From an uncultured Lachnospiraceae bacterium (GTDB taxonomy: Bacteria > Bacillota > Clostridia > Lachnospirales > Lachnospiraceae), in contig CAMOIJ010000005.1 in assembly GCA_946615865.1 (NCBI GenBank), positions 1 to 64,000 of the forward strand: a DNA stretch of 64,000 nucleotides, written 5' to 3'. The notes under the pieces were generated by a model. The model was given only the letters and a program-made list of their open reading frames with translations. It made no database searches and was not told the DNA's origin. Made by a program: the position numbers and the translations under genes. Of the stretch, positions 26,185 through 33,310 are shown in pieces. Position 1 is the stretch's first letter. The number at the start of each line of letters is the position of its first letter.

Positions 26185-26814
26185 ATGAGATTAAACAAGA
26201 TTATTGTTACAGGCATTGCAGCTGCGGCCGTATTGGCGATAGCAGGCTGCGGGTCTTCTTCGACCGGCGCGGCTTCATCTGCGGGAGAAACAGCCCCTTA
26301 CGCGGCGACAGACGATTCCTGGATGGAAGAAGGACCGGGAGGAGCGGGCTCTACCGCTTCGGAAGCAATGACTGCGCCGACGGCGGATATTGACGGCGAG
26401 AACAGCGATCTGCCGAAGTCGGGCGCGTATACCGAAGAAACCGGCAAGGGATATTCTATGCTGCTTACGTTTACGGATGAAGACTCCGACGTATATGTTA
26501 GCGTAGGACATATGGACGAAGATAGTCAGACTTATTACGCCTGGGAAATTTTCGGCGAGAACAATAATAATGTGATCACCTACAGCGGTGCTTCCTGCGT
26601 GAAACAGGCTTTTGATCCGGAGTCGGAGACCGGTGTCAGTACGGAGACGGTCTACGGCGACGGCAAGGGTACGATCGAGATCACCAAAGACGGCAAATTC
26701 ATCTGGAAGGATGAAAAAGTCAACGACGGAGAAGAACTCGTCTTTGCGTGGGATCAGGAACTTAACGACAAGCTGAATGAGCTGCAGCAGCAGGATCAGA
26801 CAGGGCAGAACTGA
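26185..26814 (+). CDS. Lipoprotein, function unknown
   Basis: 209 residues. Signal MRLNKIIVTGIAAAAVLAIAG with lipobox IAGC. A Ser/Ala/Gly spacer is followed by a domain with TGKGYSMLLTFTDEDSDVYV and GDGKGTIEITKDGKFIWKDE, possibly beta-rich. The C-terminus is Gln-rich. Family not recognised. Third lipoprotein within 4 kb. Ribosome binding site AGGAGGAA. Confidence 0.78.
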   Translation: MRLNKIIVTGIAAAAVLAIAGCGSSSTGAASSAGETAPYAATDDSWMEEGPGGAGSTASEAMTAPTADIDGENSDLPKSGAYTEETGKGYSMLLTFTDEDSDVYVSVGHMDEDSQTYYAWEIFGENNNNVITYSGASCVKQAFDPESETGVSTETVYGDGKGTIEITKDGKFIWKDEKVNDGEELVFAWDQELNDKLNELQQQDQTGQN

Positions 26815-26873
26815 TCGGCAGTAAACTGTTTATTAATGGTTAAGAGACTTCGCACTTTTAAAAAGAGGTGAAT

Positions 26874-27194
26874 ATGTGGATCAGAGATTTTTGGAACCGC
26901 GTATTGGCAAAATTCAGAAAAGAGGACAGTGTTTCAGAACCGGTGATGGAACTGACGGCGCAGGAGGCTCCCGAACCGGTTCCGGAGCGGAAGACTTCCG
27001 ATGAGATGATCATTGAAATGGCGCAGTCGGCTGCTGAGCCGCCGCAGACAGATGCTTCAAGTAAAAATCCGGAACCGGAAGCGGAATCTGAGGTGGAACC
27101 GGAAGCAGAACCTGAGGTGGAACCGGAAGCGGAGACAGGGCCGGAAGATGAGGCTTATGAAGATGAAAGAGAATACTTCGAAGAAGAATGTTAG
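26874..27194 (+). CDS. Small acidic hypothetical protein
   Basis: About 106 residues from the ATG at 26874 (MWIRDFWNRVLAKFRKED), placed by AAAGAGG; the GTG at 26868 overlaps that site. After a basic amphipathic start, the rest is Glu/Pro-rich low complexity with a repeated EVEPEAEP unit. No known domain. It overlaps the start of the next, strongly basic gene by 32 nt. It might be a disordered partner of that protein (inference). Confidence 0.55.
   Translation: MWIRDFWNRVLAKFRKEDSVSEPVMELTAQEAPEPVPERKTSDEMIIEMAQSAAEPPQTDASSKNPEPEAESEVEPEAEPEVEPEAETGPEDEAYEDEREYFEEEC
27088..27130 (+). repeat. Tandem repeat in small acidic gene
   Basis: CTGAGGTGGAACCGGAAGC occurs at 27088-27106 and 27112-27130, a 19-bp identity at 24-bp spacing that encodes the repeated EVEPEA unit. 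Confidence 0.85.
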
Positions 27195-27477
27195 AAAAGC
27201 TCATTTACTGCTCGGCGCCTACTGGGGATACAAAGTGCTGACCGGAGGAAGCGTCCCTAAAACGACTTTAAGAGTGCTTCAACTGGAGAGAAGATCTGTT
27301 AAGAAAGAAAAAAGGGAAGCTGAACTTGCGGAAGAAAACGCCCGAAAGAGCGCGGATCCCGGTAAAAAAATCAGTAAGAAAAGAAAAACTGCCTCTGCGG
27401 CTTTGAGCGGGACCACAAAGAAACCGCTTCTTCTAAAAGCTGGGAAAAGGATCCTCAAAAATGCGCGGGTGATCTGA
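27163..27477 (+). CDS. Small basic hypothetical protein
   Basis: About 104 residues from the ATG at 27163 (MKENTSKKNVRKAHLLLGAY). The frame stays open for another 50 codons upstream, but that part is Arg-rich and lies in a shifted frame of the acidic gene, so it is rejected. AAHLLLGAYWGYKVL-type residues (about 13-26) form a short hydrophobic stretch; the remainder is very Lys-rich. Family not recognised. It is possibly translated by coupling to the acidic gene. Confidence 0.5.
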   Translation: MKENTSKKNVRKAHLLLGAYWGYKVLTGGSVPKTTLRVLQLERRSVKKEKREAELAEENARKSADPGKKISKKRKTASAALSGTTKKPLLLKAGKRILKNARVI

Positions 27478-27534
27478 TCCGGCGCGAGGTTTCCCGCCCT
27501 TGTGGGCGGACTATGTTAAAAACGGAGATAGAGT

Positions 27535-28584
27535 ATGAGTAAAGTGCGCAATTCAGATATAAGATCAGAACTCAGGCCTTCTGCGCAGCTGTTGAAGCTC
27601 ACTTATACGGCCGCGAGCGAGACGGCTTTTGAAAAGTTTGACCGCCAGTGTATTAAAAAATACCGCGGAAAATGGAAAAGCAGGAACACTGTGGCTGAAG
27701 AAAAAGCGATCGTACGAAGCGACGGCAGTATTCTCAGGATCCTGGTGGTCCGCTGTGAGGACGGGGAGGAAGAGAATGCGACAGGTCTTCTGTGGCTCCA
27801 TGACGGCGGCTATGCTTACGGAGTTCCTGAACAGGAGAGCCTTCTCGTGGATATGTTCTGCGGCGACGGAAGCTGTGTGGCTGTTCTCCCGGATTATACA
27901 AAATCCATAGAGGCTCCCTATCCCGCAGCTCTCGAGGACTGCTACAGCGTACTTCTGTGGATGAAGAACAACGCTGAGGAACTGGGGATCAACCCTGACC
28001 AGATCTTTGTGGGAGGCAGCGGCTCCGGAGGGGGCCTTACAGCTGCTCTGTGCCTGCGCGCCAGGGATATGAAAGATGTGCATATCGCTTTCCAGATGCC
28101 GATCGAGCCCATGCTGGACGACCGGATGGAGAGCGAATCGGCAAAGGATAACAATGCGCCGGTCTGGGACAGCCGCAAGAACCGGGCCGCCTGGGATCTG
28201 TATTTAAGAGACATGAAAGAAGAGATACCCGTCTATGCGGCGCCCGGCAGAGAGACAGACCTGAGAGGAATGCCCCCCGCCTGCAGTATCGTCGGCGATC
28301 TGGAGCCGGTAAAGGATGAGACTGTCCTGTATTTTGCCAGGATGAAAAAGGAAGACGTTCCGGTATCTCTCAGAGTGTATCACGGCTGTTTTCACGCTTT
28401 TGAAGTAACCGCGGTCAACAGCAATGTGGCCCTGAACGCCCAGAGATACCTTCTTGACAGTTTCAGGTACGCCCAGAAGCGATATTTTGCCCACAATGAG
28501 GAACTTCCCGATCCTGTAGAGAGTATGGAGAGCGTGGAGAATGCGGAGGTCCCTGAAGCGGAAGAAGAGGAAAAAGACGAGTGA
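27535..28584 (+). CDS. HSL-type alpha/beta hydrolase with altered nucleophile site
   Basis: 349 residues. Fold and motifs match the hormone-sensitive-lipase-like esterases: LLWLHDGGYAYG (normally HGGG, here HDGG) near residue 89, the elbow VGGSGSGGGLTAAL around 162, the acid in IVGDLEPVKDET and the His in HGCFHAFE. In related Clostridial esterases the elbow reads GG(D/E)SAGG. Aligned without gaps, the nucleophile Ser position is Gly163 here, with Ser at the positions on both sides. It may be inactive, altered in chemistry, or use the neighbouring Ser. The C-terminal tail is acidic. No signal peptide. Confidence 0.82.
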   Translation: MSKVRNSDIRSELRPSAQLLKLTYTAASETAFEKFDRQCIKKYRGKWKSRNTVAEEKAIVRSDGSILRILVVRCEDGEEENATGLLWLHDGGYAYGVPEQESLLVDMFCGDGSCVAVLPDYTKSIEAPYPAALEDCYSVLLWMKNNAEELGINPDQIFVGGSGSGGGLTAALCLRARDMKDVHIAFQMPIEPMLDDRMESESAKDNNAPVWDSRKNRAAWDLYLRDMKEEIPVYAAPGRETDLRGMPPACSIVGDLEPVKDETVLYFARMKKEDVPVSLRVYHGCFHAFEVTAVNSNVALNAQRYLLDSFRYAQKRYFAHNEELPDPVESMESVENAEVPEAEEEEKDE

Positions 28585-28592
28585 GTTTGTGC

Positions 28593-28620
28593 TTGACACG
28601 TCAAACTTTTATGCTATAAT
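28593..28620 (+). promoter_or_regulatory. Consensus sigma-A promoter of rpsU
   Basis: TTGACA (28593-28598), 16-bp spacer, TATAAT (28615-28620). Both hexamers are perfect consensus. It lies 78 nt before the rpsU start codon. Confidence 0.9.
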
Positions 28621-28697
28621 TTCACTGTATGTTTGAAAAAGGCATATAGAAAAACCCAATCAGTCAAGCTGAAGGGACTGAAGGGAGGGTAGAACGA

Positions 28698-28874
28698 ATG
28701 TCAAGTGTAATCTTAAAAGAGAATGAGACTTTGGACAGCGCACTGCGCCGCTTTAAGAGAAGCTGCGCGAAGGCCGGTATCCAGCAGGAGATCCGCAAGA
28801 GAGAGCATTATGAGAAGCCTAGCGTAAAGCGCAAGAAAAAGTCCGAAGCAGCCAGAAAGAGAAAATATAACTGA
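28698..28874 (+). CDS. rpsU: 30S ribosomal protein S21
   Basis: 58 residues: [20 protein letters not shown] at the start, then [16 protein letters not shown] and a basic end, the classical S21 sequence. S21 binds the platform of the small subunit near the 16S 3' end and supports initiation. Ribosome binding site GGGAGGG. It is a stand-alone gene with a perfect consensus promoter and a strong terminator, consistent with high expression. Confidence 0.97.
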   Translation: MSSVILKENETLDSALRRFKRSCAKAGIQQEIRKREHYEKPSVKRKKKSEAARKRKYN

Positions 28875-28897
28875 TTTGACGGCTGATCTGCAAGCAG

Positions 28898-28932
28898 AAA
28901 GTTCCCTGATCTCGAATCAGGGAACTTTTTTT
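28898..28932 (+). terminator. Rho-independent terminator after rpsU
   Basis: Perfect stem AAAGTTCCCTGAT with ATCAGGGAACTTT, 5-nt loop CTCGA, followed by a T-run. Confidence 0.95.
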
Positions 28933-28992
28933 GCAGGCTGAGACGAACATAGACCCGTTCGACAATGATCTTAAAGGAAACGCGGTGGATTC

Positions 28993-29970
28993 ATGATAGT
29001 ATTGATAATTAAAATACTGGCAGTGTTGATCGCAGTCATGATCATCTCAATGATCATTGATAACAGGCGCTTTGTCGTGCGCACCTACAGGCTGCGCTCT
29101 TCCAGGATAAAAAAGCGGCTGAAACTGGTATATATAGCTGACCTTCACGAAAAGGCTTACGGAGAGAATAATGAAAAGCTGGCTGAGAAGATAAAAGAGC
29201 TGTCTCCCGACGCGGTGATCGTCGGCGGAGACCTGATCGTATACGGGAAGGTGAACAGTCTCTACCGGAAATCTGCCGGAAACGGACAGGCGGCATCAGA
29301 TCCGGGCACGGACTGGATGAAGAACAGTCTCTCACTGATGAGGAGGCTGACGCAGATCTGCCCGGTCTACTTCGCTGAGGGAAATCACGAACTCAGGCTT
29401 GAATACTTCGAAGAACTGAGAGCCTATGATGACATATTTAATGAAGAGATGGAAAAAGCCGGCGTGCGGATGCTTCACAACAGAGCAGTGTGTCCTTTTG
29501 GAGGCGAAGATTCAGGGATCCTGCTTCAGGGGCTGGAACTTCCGATGAAATACTACAGGAAGTTTAAAAAGACCAGGCTCTCAGACGAAGAACTGCGCGA
29601 GCTGATCGGAGAAGCCGACAGATCCGCGTATACTGTGCTTGTATCTCACATTCCGGTCTATTTTCCGACTTACGCGGAGTGGGGGGCAGACCTGTGCCTC
29701 TGCGGCCATGTCCACGGCGGCCTTATGCGTCTTCCCGTGATAGGAGGGGTGATGGGGACAAGGCCCAATCTCTTTCCCAGATACAGCTGCGGGCAGTATT
29801 TTTACTGTGCCAGAACCGATGGAAAAAAGCATCTGAGTTCCATGGTGCTCACCTGCGGTCTCGGAATGCACACACTGCCGATCCGGATCTTTAATCCCGG
29901 AGAGATCTCCTTAGTGGAGCTTATTCCGGCGGACGAAGCGGAACAGGAGGAAAAAAATGGAACTGAATGA
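28993..29970 (+). CDS. Membrane-anchored metallophosphoesterase (YkuE-like)
   Basis: 325 residues. An N-terminal hydrophobic helix (MIVLIIKILAVLIAVMIISM) is followed by a calcineurin-like phosphoesterase domain with the full metal set: IADLHEKAYG, IVGGDLIVYG, AEGNHELR, LVSHIPVYF and CGHVHGGLMRLP. Related Bacillus YkuE is a secreted or cell-wall-associated metal-dependent phosphoesterase. The substrate is unknown. The 3' end overlaps scpB by 14 nt. Confidence 0.9.
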   Translation: MIVLIIKILAVLIAVMIISMIIDNRRFVVRTYRLRSSRIKKRLKLVYIADLHEKAYGENNEKLAEKIKELSPDAVIVGGDLIVYGKVNSLYRKSAGNGQAASDPGTDWMKNSLSLMRRLTQICPVYFAEGNHELRLEYFEELRAYDDIFNEEMEKAGVRMLHNRAVCPFGGEDSGILLQGLELPMKYYRKFKKTRLSDEELRELIGEADRSAYTVLVSHIPVYFPTYAEWGADLCLCGHVHGGLMRLPVIGGVMGTRPNLFPRYSCGQYFYCARTDGKKHLSSMVLTCGLGMHTLPIRIFNPGEISLVELIPADEAEQEEKNGTE

Positions 29971-30526
29971 GACTACAGCGGCGATTGAGACGATCCTGTT
30001 CGCTATGGGGGATTCGGTGGAGATAAGCACTCTTGCGGCAGTTCTTGAACTCTCCGAAGACGAGGTCCGCGAAGCCGTAGGCGTACTGGAGAAGCGCTGC
30101 GACAAAGAAGGGAGCGGCCTCAGGATCAACTGGTTTGAGGACGCCGTCCAGCTCTCCAGCAGGCCTGAGTATTACGAGTATCTTGTCAAAATAGCGAAGC
30201 AGCCCAAAAAGCAGGTCCTGACCGACACACTGATGGAGACTCTGTCCATTATCGCGTTCAAGCAGCCCGTGACTCGCGCGGAGGTGGAGAGTATCCGCGG
30301 CGTCAACAGTGATTTCGCGATCAGCAAACTTGTGGGATTCGGACTTGTCGAGGAGAAAGGCCGGAAGGAAGCGCCAGGAAGACCGCTCCTGTTCGGAACT
30401 ACGGAACAGTTTCTGAGATCCTTCGGGATCAGTTCCCTCGAGGATCTTCCGGATTTCGGATCCGAACAGATGGAAGAGTTCCGCGAAGAAGCTGAAAAAG
30501 AAGTTGATATGCGGCTTGAGATCTGA
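29957..30526 (+). CDS. scpB: Segregation and condensation protein B
   Basis: 189 residues. Winged-helix partner of ScpA in the Smc-ScpA-ScpB condensin. Contains TTAAIETILFAMGDSVEIST at the start and LSIIAFKQPVTRAEVESIRG with VNSDFAISKLVGFGLVEEKG, all diagnostic. AGGAGG is placed 7 nt before the ATG, inside the phosphoesterase gene. It is about 21 kb from scpA, whereas the two are adjacent in most Firmicutes. Confidence 0.95.
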   Translation: MELNETTAAIETILFAMGDSVEISTLAAVLELSEDEVREAVGVLEKRCDKEGSGLRINWFEDAVQLSSRPEYYEYLVKIAKQPKKQVLTDTLMETLSIIAFKQPVTRAEVESIRGVNSDFAISKLVGFGLVEEKGRKEAPGRPLLFGTTEQFLRSFGISSLEDLPDFGSEQMEEFREEAEKEVDMRLEI

Positions 30527-30647
30527 GCGCGGACAAAGGGAGAGTTTTTTTGATTTCACCTGGAAACTTTTCGTGAAAGGGTATGAAAGATTTATAAAAA
30601 TCATTAAAAAAAAGGATAGAAATCACATATTGTTATTATTTAAACTA

Positions 30648-30656
30648 TGTTATACT
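30648..30656 (+). promoter_or_regulatory. Extended -10 promoter of the decarboxylase operon
   Basis: TGTTATACT (TGn plus TATACT), with TTGTTA 15 bp upstream of the -10, in an AT-rich gap 45 nt before the first gene of the operon. Confidence 0.5.
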
Positions 30657-30700
30657 CATAGTGTTTATAATAGGATATTTTTGATATGGAGGTCGAAAAA

Positions 30701-32119
30701 ATGAGCAGTTCTTCAAAAGCGAGACAGAGAATAACCGCCCTGCTCGATGAAAACAGTTTCGTTGAGATCGGCGCGAAGGTTACAGCCAGAGCGACTGATT
30801 TCAATCTGAAACCTGAGCAGACACCTTCCGACGGTGTGATCACCGGCTATGGCGTGATTGACGGTAATCTGGTCTATGTCTACAGTCAGGATGCATCTGT
30901 ACTGGGGGGGAGCGTCGGAGAGATGCACGCGAGAAAGATCGCGTCGATCTATGATCTGGCTATCCGCACAGGTGCGCCGGTGGTTGGCCTTATCGAGTCA
31001 GCCGGACTCCGCCTGCAGGAAGGCATGGACGCGCTTAACGCATTCGGTACTATTTACGGCAGACAGGTAAAGGCTTCCGGCCTGATTCCCCAGATCACGG
31101 CGATCTTCGGAAACTGCGGCGGCGGTCTTGCTATTGTACCCGCACTTACAGACTTTGCTTTTATGGCAAAGGATGCAAAGCTCTATGTGAATGCGCCTAA
31201 TACGCTTGCAGGGAACAAAGAGGACAAGAATGATACTGCAGCCGCAGCTGTAAAGGCTGCTTACGGTAGTGTCGACGCAGTGGGAACGGAAGAGGAGATC
31301 CTCGGCGAGATCAGAACGCTGGTATCCATGCTTCCTTCCAATAATGAAGACGAAGCTGTCGCTGACTGCACAGACGATCTGAACCGCGCCTGCGGCAGTA
31401 TTGCGGGCGGTTACGCGGATCCCGCGATCGTTCTCAGCGATGTAGCCGATGACGGCCTCTTCTTTGAGACAAAGAGAGACTGTGCTCCTGAGATGGCTAC
31501 AGGCTTTATCAGACTGAACGGCACAACGGTCGGCGCGGTAGCCAACAGAAGCGCAGTATATGATGAGAACGGCGAAGAGAAGAATACCTATGAGACGGTC
31601 CTTACGGCTTCCGGCTGCTACAAGGCGGCGGATTTCGTAAGATTCTGCGACGCTTTTGAGATCCCCGTGATCACACTCACCAATGTGACAGGATTCGCGG
31701 CGACTGAGAGCGAGGAAAAGAAGGTGGCGGACGCTGCAGGCAAGCTCACAGCTGCTTTTGCCGGCGCCAATGTGCCCAAGGTCAATGTCATCGTTAAGAA
31801 GGCAGTCGGAAGCGCTTATGCTGTCATGAACAGCAAGGCCTGCGGCGCGGACTTTACGATCGCGTTCCCCGACGCTGTGATCGGCATTATGGACGCCAAA
31901 CTGGCGGCTCACGTTCTCTGCACCGGAACCGCTGATGAAGTCGCGCAGACCGCGGCAAAATATAACGCTCTGCAGAACAGCATCGACAGCGCGGCCGCAA
32001 GGGGATATGTGGATCAGATCATCGAGCCCGAAGATCTGCGCAAGTATCTGATCGGCGCAATGGAAGTGCTTTATACAAAGAGAGAGGAATTCCCTGCGAA
32101 GAAGCACAGCGCGAAGTAA
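30701..32119 (+). CDS. mmdA: Carboxyltransferase subunit, MmdA/12S-like
   Basis: 472 residues from the ATG at 30701, placed by TGGAGGT; the ATG at 30686 overlaps that site. Acyl-CoA carboxyltransferase fold in two crotonase-like halves. Motifs are GGSVGEMHARKIASIYD, LIESAGLRLQEGMDALNAFG and FGNCGGGLAIVPALTDFAF. In the second half, ITLTNVTGFAATESEEKK replaces the usual GFLPG loop. Compared with MmdA of Propionigenium/Veillonella or the 12S transcarboxylase subunit, it is shorter and diverged, so methylmalonyl-CoA is likely but not certain as substrate. First gene of a five-gene operon with its own biotin carrier and pump. Confidence 0.78.
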   Translation: MSSSSKARQRITALLDENSFVEIGAKVTARATDFNLKPEQTPSDGVITGYGVIDGNLVYVYSQDASVLGGSVGEMHARKIASIYDLAIRTGAPVVGLIESAGLRLQEGMDALNAFGTIYGRQVKASGLIPQITAIFGNCGGGLAIVPALTDFAFMAKDAKLYVNAPNTLAGNKEDKNDTAAAAVKAAYGSVDAVGTEEEILGEIRTLVSMLPSNNEDEAVADCTDDLNRACGSIAGGYADPAIVLSDVADDGLFFETKRDCAPEMATGFIRLNGTTVGAVANRSAVYDENGEEKNTYETVLTASGCYKAADFVRFCDAFEIPVITLTNVTGFAATESEEKKVADAAGKLTAAFAGANVPKVNVIVKKAVGSAYAVMNSKACGADFTIAFPDAVIGIMDAKLAAHVLCTGTADEVAQTAAKYNALQNSIDSAAARGYVDQIIEPEDLRKYLIGAMEVLYTKREEFPAKKHSAK

Positions 32120-32135
32120 GAAGGAGACACGAAAT

Positions 32136-32888
32136 ATGAAAAAATGGTTAATAACAACACTTCTTGTTATCGCCTGTGTTTTCAATCTTGTGGCCTGCGG
32201 CTCTTCCGAAAATAATTCTACAGCTTCTTCAGAGGTAGAACTCACAGAGGAACAGCAGCAGCAGTGGTATGACTCAGCCAGTCAGTTCGTTCTGTCGATG
32301 AACGATGCAGTGGCGACCGGACAGGCTGAGGCACAGATGGATGATCCGATCTACGGCCCTGCATTTTCCAGCTGGGAGAATGCACTTGTCGATATCGGGG
32401 AAATACAGGGGATTGAAGGAAATTCCTGTTCCTTCACAAAGAAGGAAGGAAGAGTTACGGTTACCGTCAAGGGCTCCAAGCATGACGCCGACGTCGTCTT
32501 TACCATGGAGAGCTCGGACCAGGGGTATTCCGTGACCGGCATCACGACCAACGTCATTTACAGTATGAGTGAGAAGATCCAGCAGGCGGCCCTCAATACC
32601 TTGCTGGGTATGGGAACTACATTTGCAGTGCTGATCCTTCTGGCACTGGTGATCGCTCTGTTCGGCAAAATTGTGGGCGACGCTTCGAAGAAGCCGGCCA
32701 AGAGCAAGGCACCGGCTAAGTCCGCGCCTGCTCCCGCGCCCGTCGCAGCTGCAGTCGCAGAAGAGGAAGAACTCGCTGACGACATGGAGCTTGTTGCAGT
32801 GATCGCAGCGGCTGTCGCCGCATTTGAAGGAAAACAGAGTACAGACGGATTTGTAGTCCGCTCGATCCGCAAGGCCAGAAGAAAATAA
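32136..32888 (+). CDS. OadG/MmdD-type subunit fused to a lipoprotein domain
   Basis: 250 residues. Begins with a lipoprotein signal (MKKWLITTLLVIACVFNL, lipobox VAC-G at Cys21) and a globular outside domain with DSASQFVLSMNDAVATGQA and EGRVTVTVKGSKHDADVVF. A membrane helix (LLGMGTTFAVLILLALVIAL) is followed by an Ala/Pro/Lys linker and the end ELVAVIAAAVAAFEGKQS plus DGFVVRSIRKARR, typical of OadG/MmdD subunits. OadG organises the carboxyltransferase and the pump. A lipidated extracytoplasmic domain is an addition to the classical roughly 80-residue subunit. Confidence 0.85.
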   Translation: MKKWLITTLLVIACVFNLVACGSSENNSTASSEVELTEEQQQQWYDSASQFVLSMNDAVATGQAEAQMDDPIYGPAFSSWENALVDIGEIQGIEGNSCSFTKKEGRVTVTVKGSKHDADVVFTMESSDQGYSVTGITTNVIYSMSEKIQQAALNTLLGMGTTFAVLILLALVIALFGKIVGDASKKPAKSKAPAKSAPAPAPVAAAVAEEEELADDMELVAVIAAAVAAFEGKQSTDGFVVRSIRKARRK

Positions 32889-32906
32889 TCTCAGGAGGAA
32901 ATGAAA

Positions 32907-33281
32907 ATGAAGAATTATATCATTACTGTCAACGGTACAGCTTATGAAGTTACAGTAGAAGAGAATGAGAACGGCGCAGCAGCTCCCGCAGCTCCCAAGG
33001 CTGCCCCTAAGGCGGCTCCCAAGGCAGCTCCCGCACCCAAGGCGGCAGCTCCCGCAGGCGGCGCAGGCAAGTACAGAGTAGAAGCCGGCGCAGCCGGTAA
33101 GGTCTTCAAGGTAGAGGCGTCCGTAGGCCAGGCGGTCAAGAAGGGCGACGCGATCGTTATCGTAGAAGCCATGAAGATGGAGATCCCCATGGTCGCTCCT
33201 GAAGACGGCACTGTCGTTTCCATCGACTGCCACGTCGGTGATCCCGTTGAGGCAGGCACTCTGCTGGCTACGATCGACTGA
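32907..33281 (+). CDS. mmdC: Biotin carboxyl carrier protein of the decarboxylase
   Basis: 124 residues from the ATG at 32907, set by AGGAGG at 32893; the ATG at 32901 is too close to it. N-terminal segment MKNYIITVNGTAYEVTVEE, an Ala/Pro/Lys hinge, then a biotinyl domain with VEAMKMEIPM; Lys90 is the biotin site. It carries the CO2 between the carboxyltransferase(s) and the membrane pump. The separate carrier fits a MmdC/1.3S-like role and explains why the OadA protein here lacks a biotin domain. Confidence 0.93.
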   Translation: MKNYIITVNGTAYEVTVEENENGAAAPAAPKAAPKAAPKAAPAPKAAAPAGGAGKYRVEAGAAGKVFKVEASVGQAVKKGDAIVIVEAMKMEIPMVAPEDGTVVSIDCHVGDPVEAGTLLATID

Positions 33282-33310
33282 TCGTCTGACTTCAAGGAGG
33301 TCTAAGTTAT

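Noticed and set aside
27013-27162. Arg-rich N-terminal extension of the small basic protein
   Set aside because: It is the shifted-frame reading of the neighbouring Glu/Pro-rich gene; the ATG at 27163 is a better start.
27488-27512. GC hairpin CCCGCC/GGGCGG before the alpha/beta hydrolase gene
   Set aside because: No T-run follows, so I do not call it a terminator.
30998-32245. 415-codon minus-strand frame opposite the MmdA-like gene
   Set aside because: Shadow of a conserved carboxyltransferase gene; no supporting start signals.
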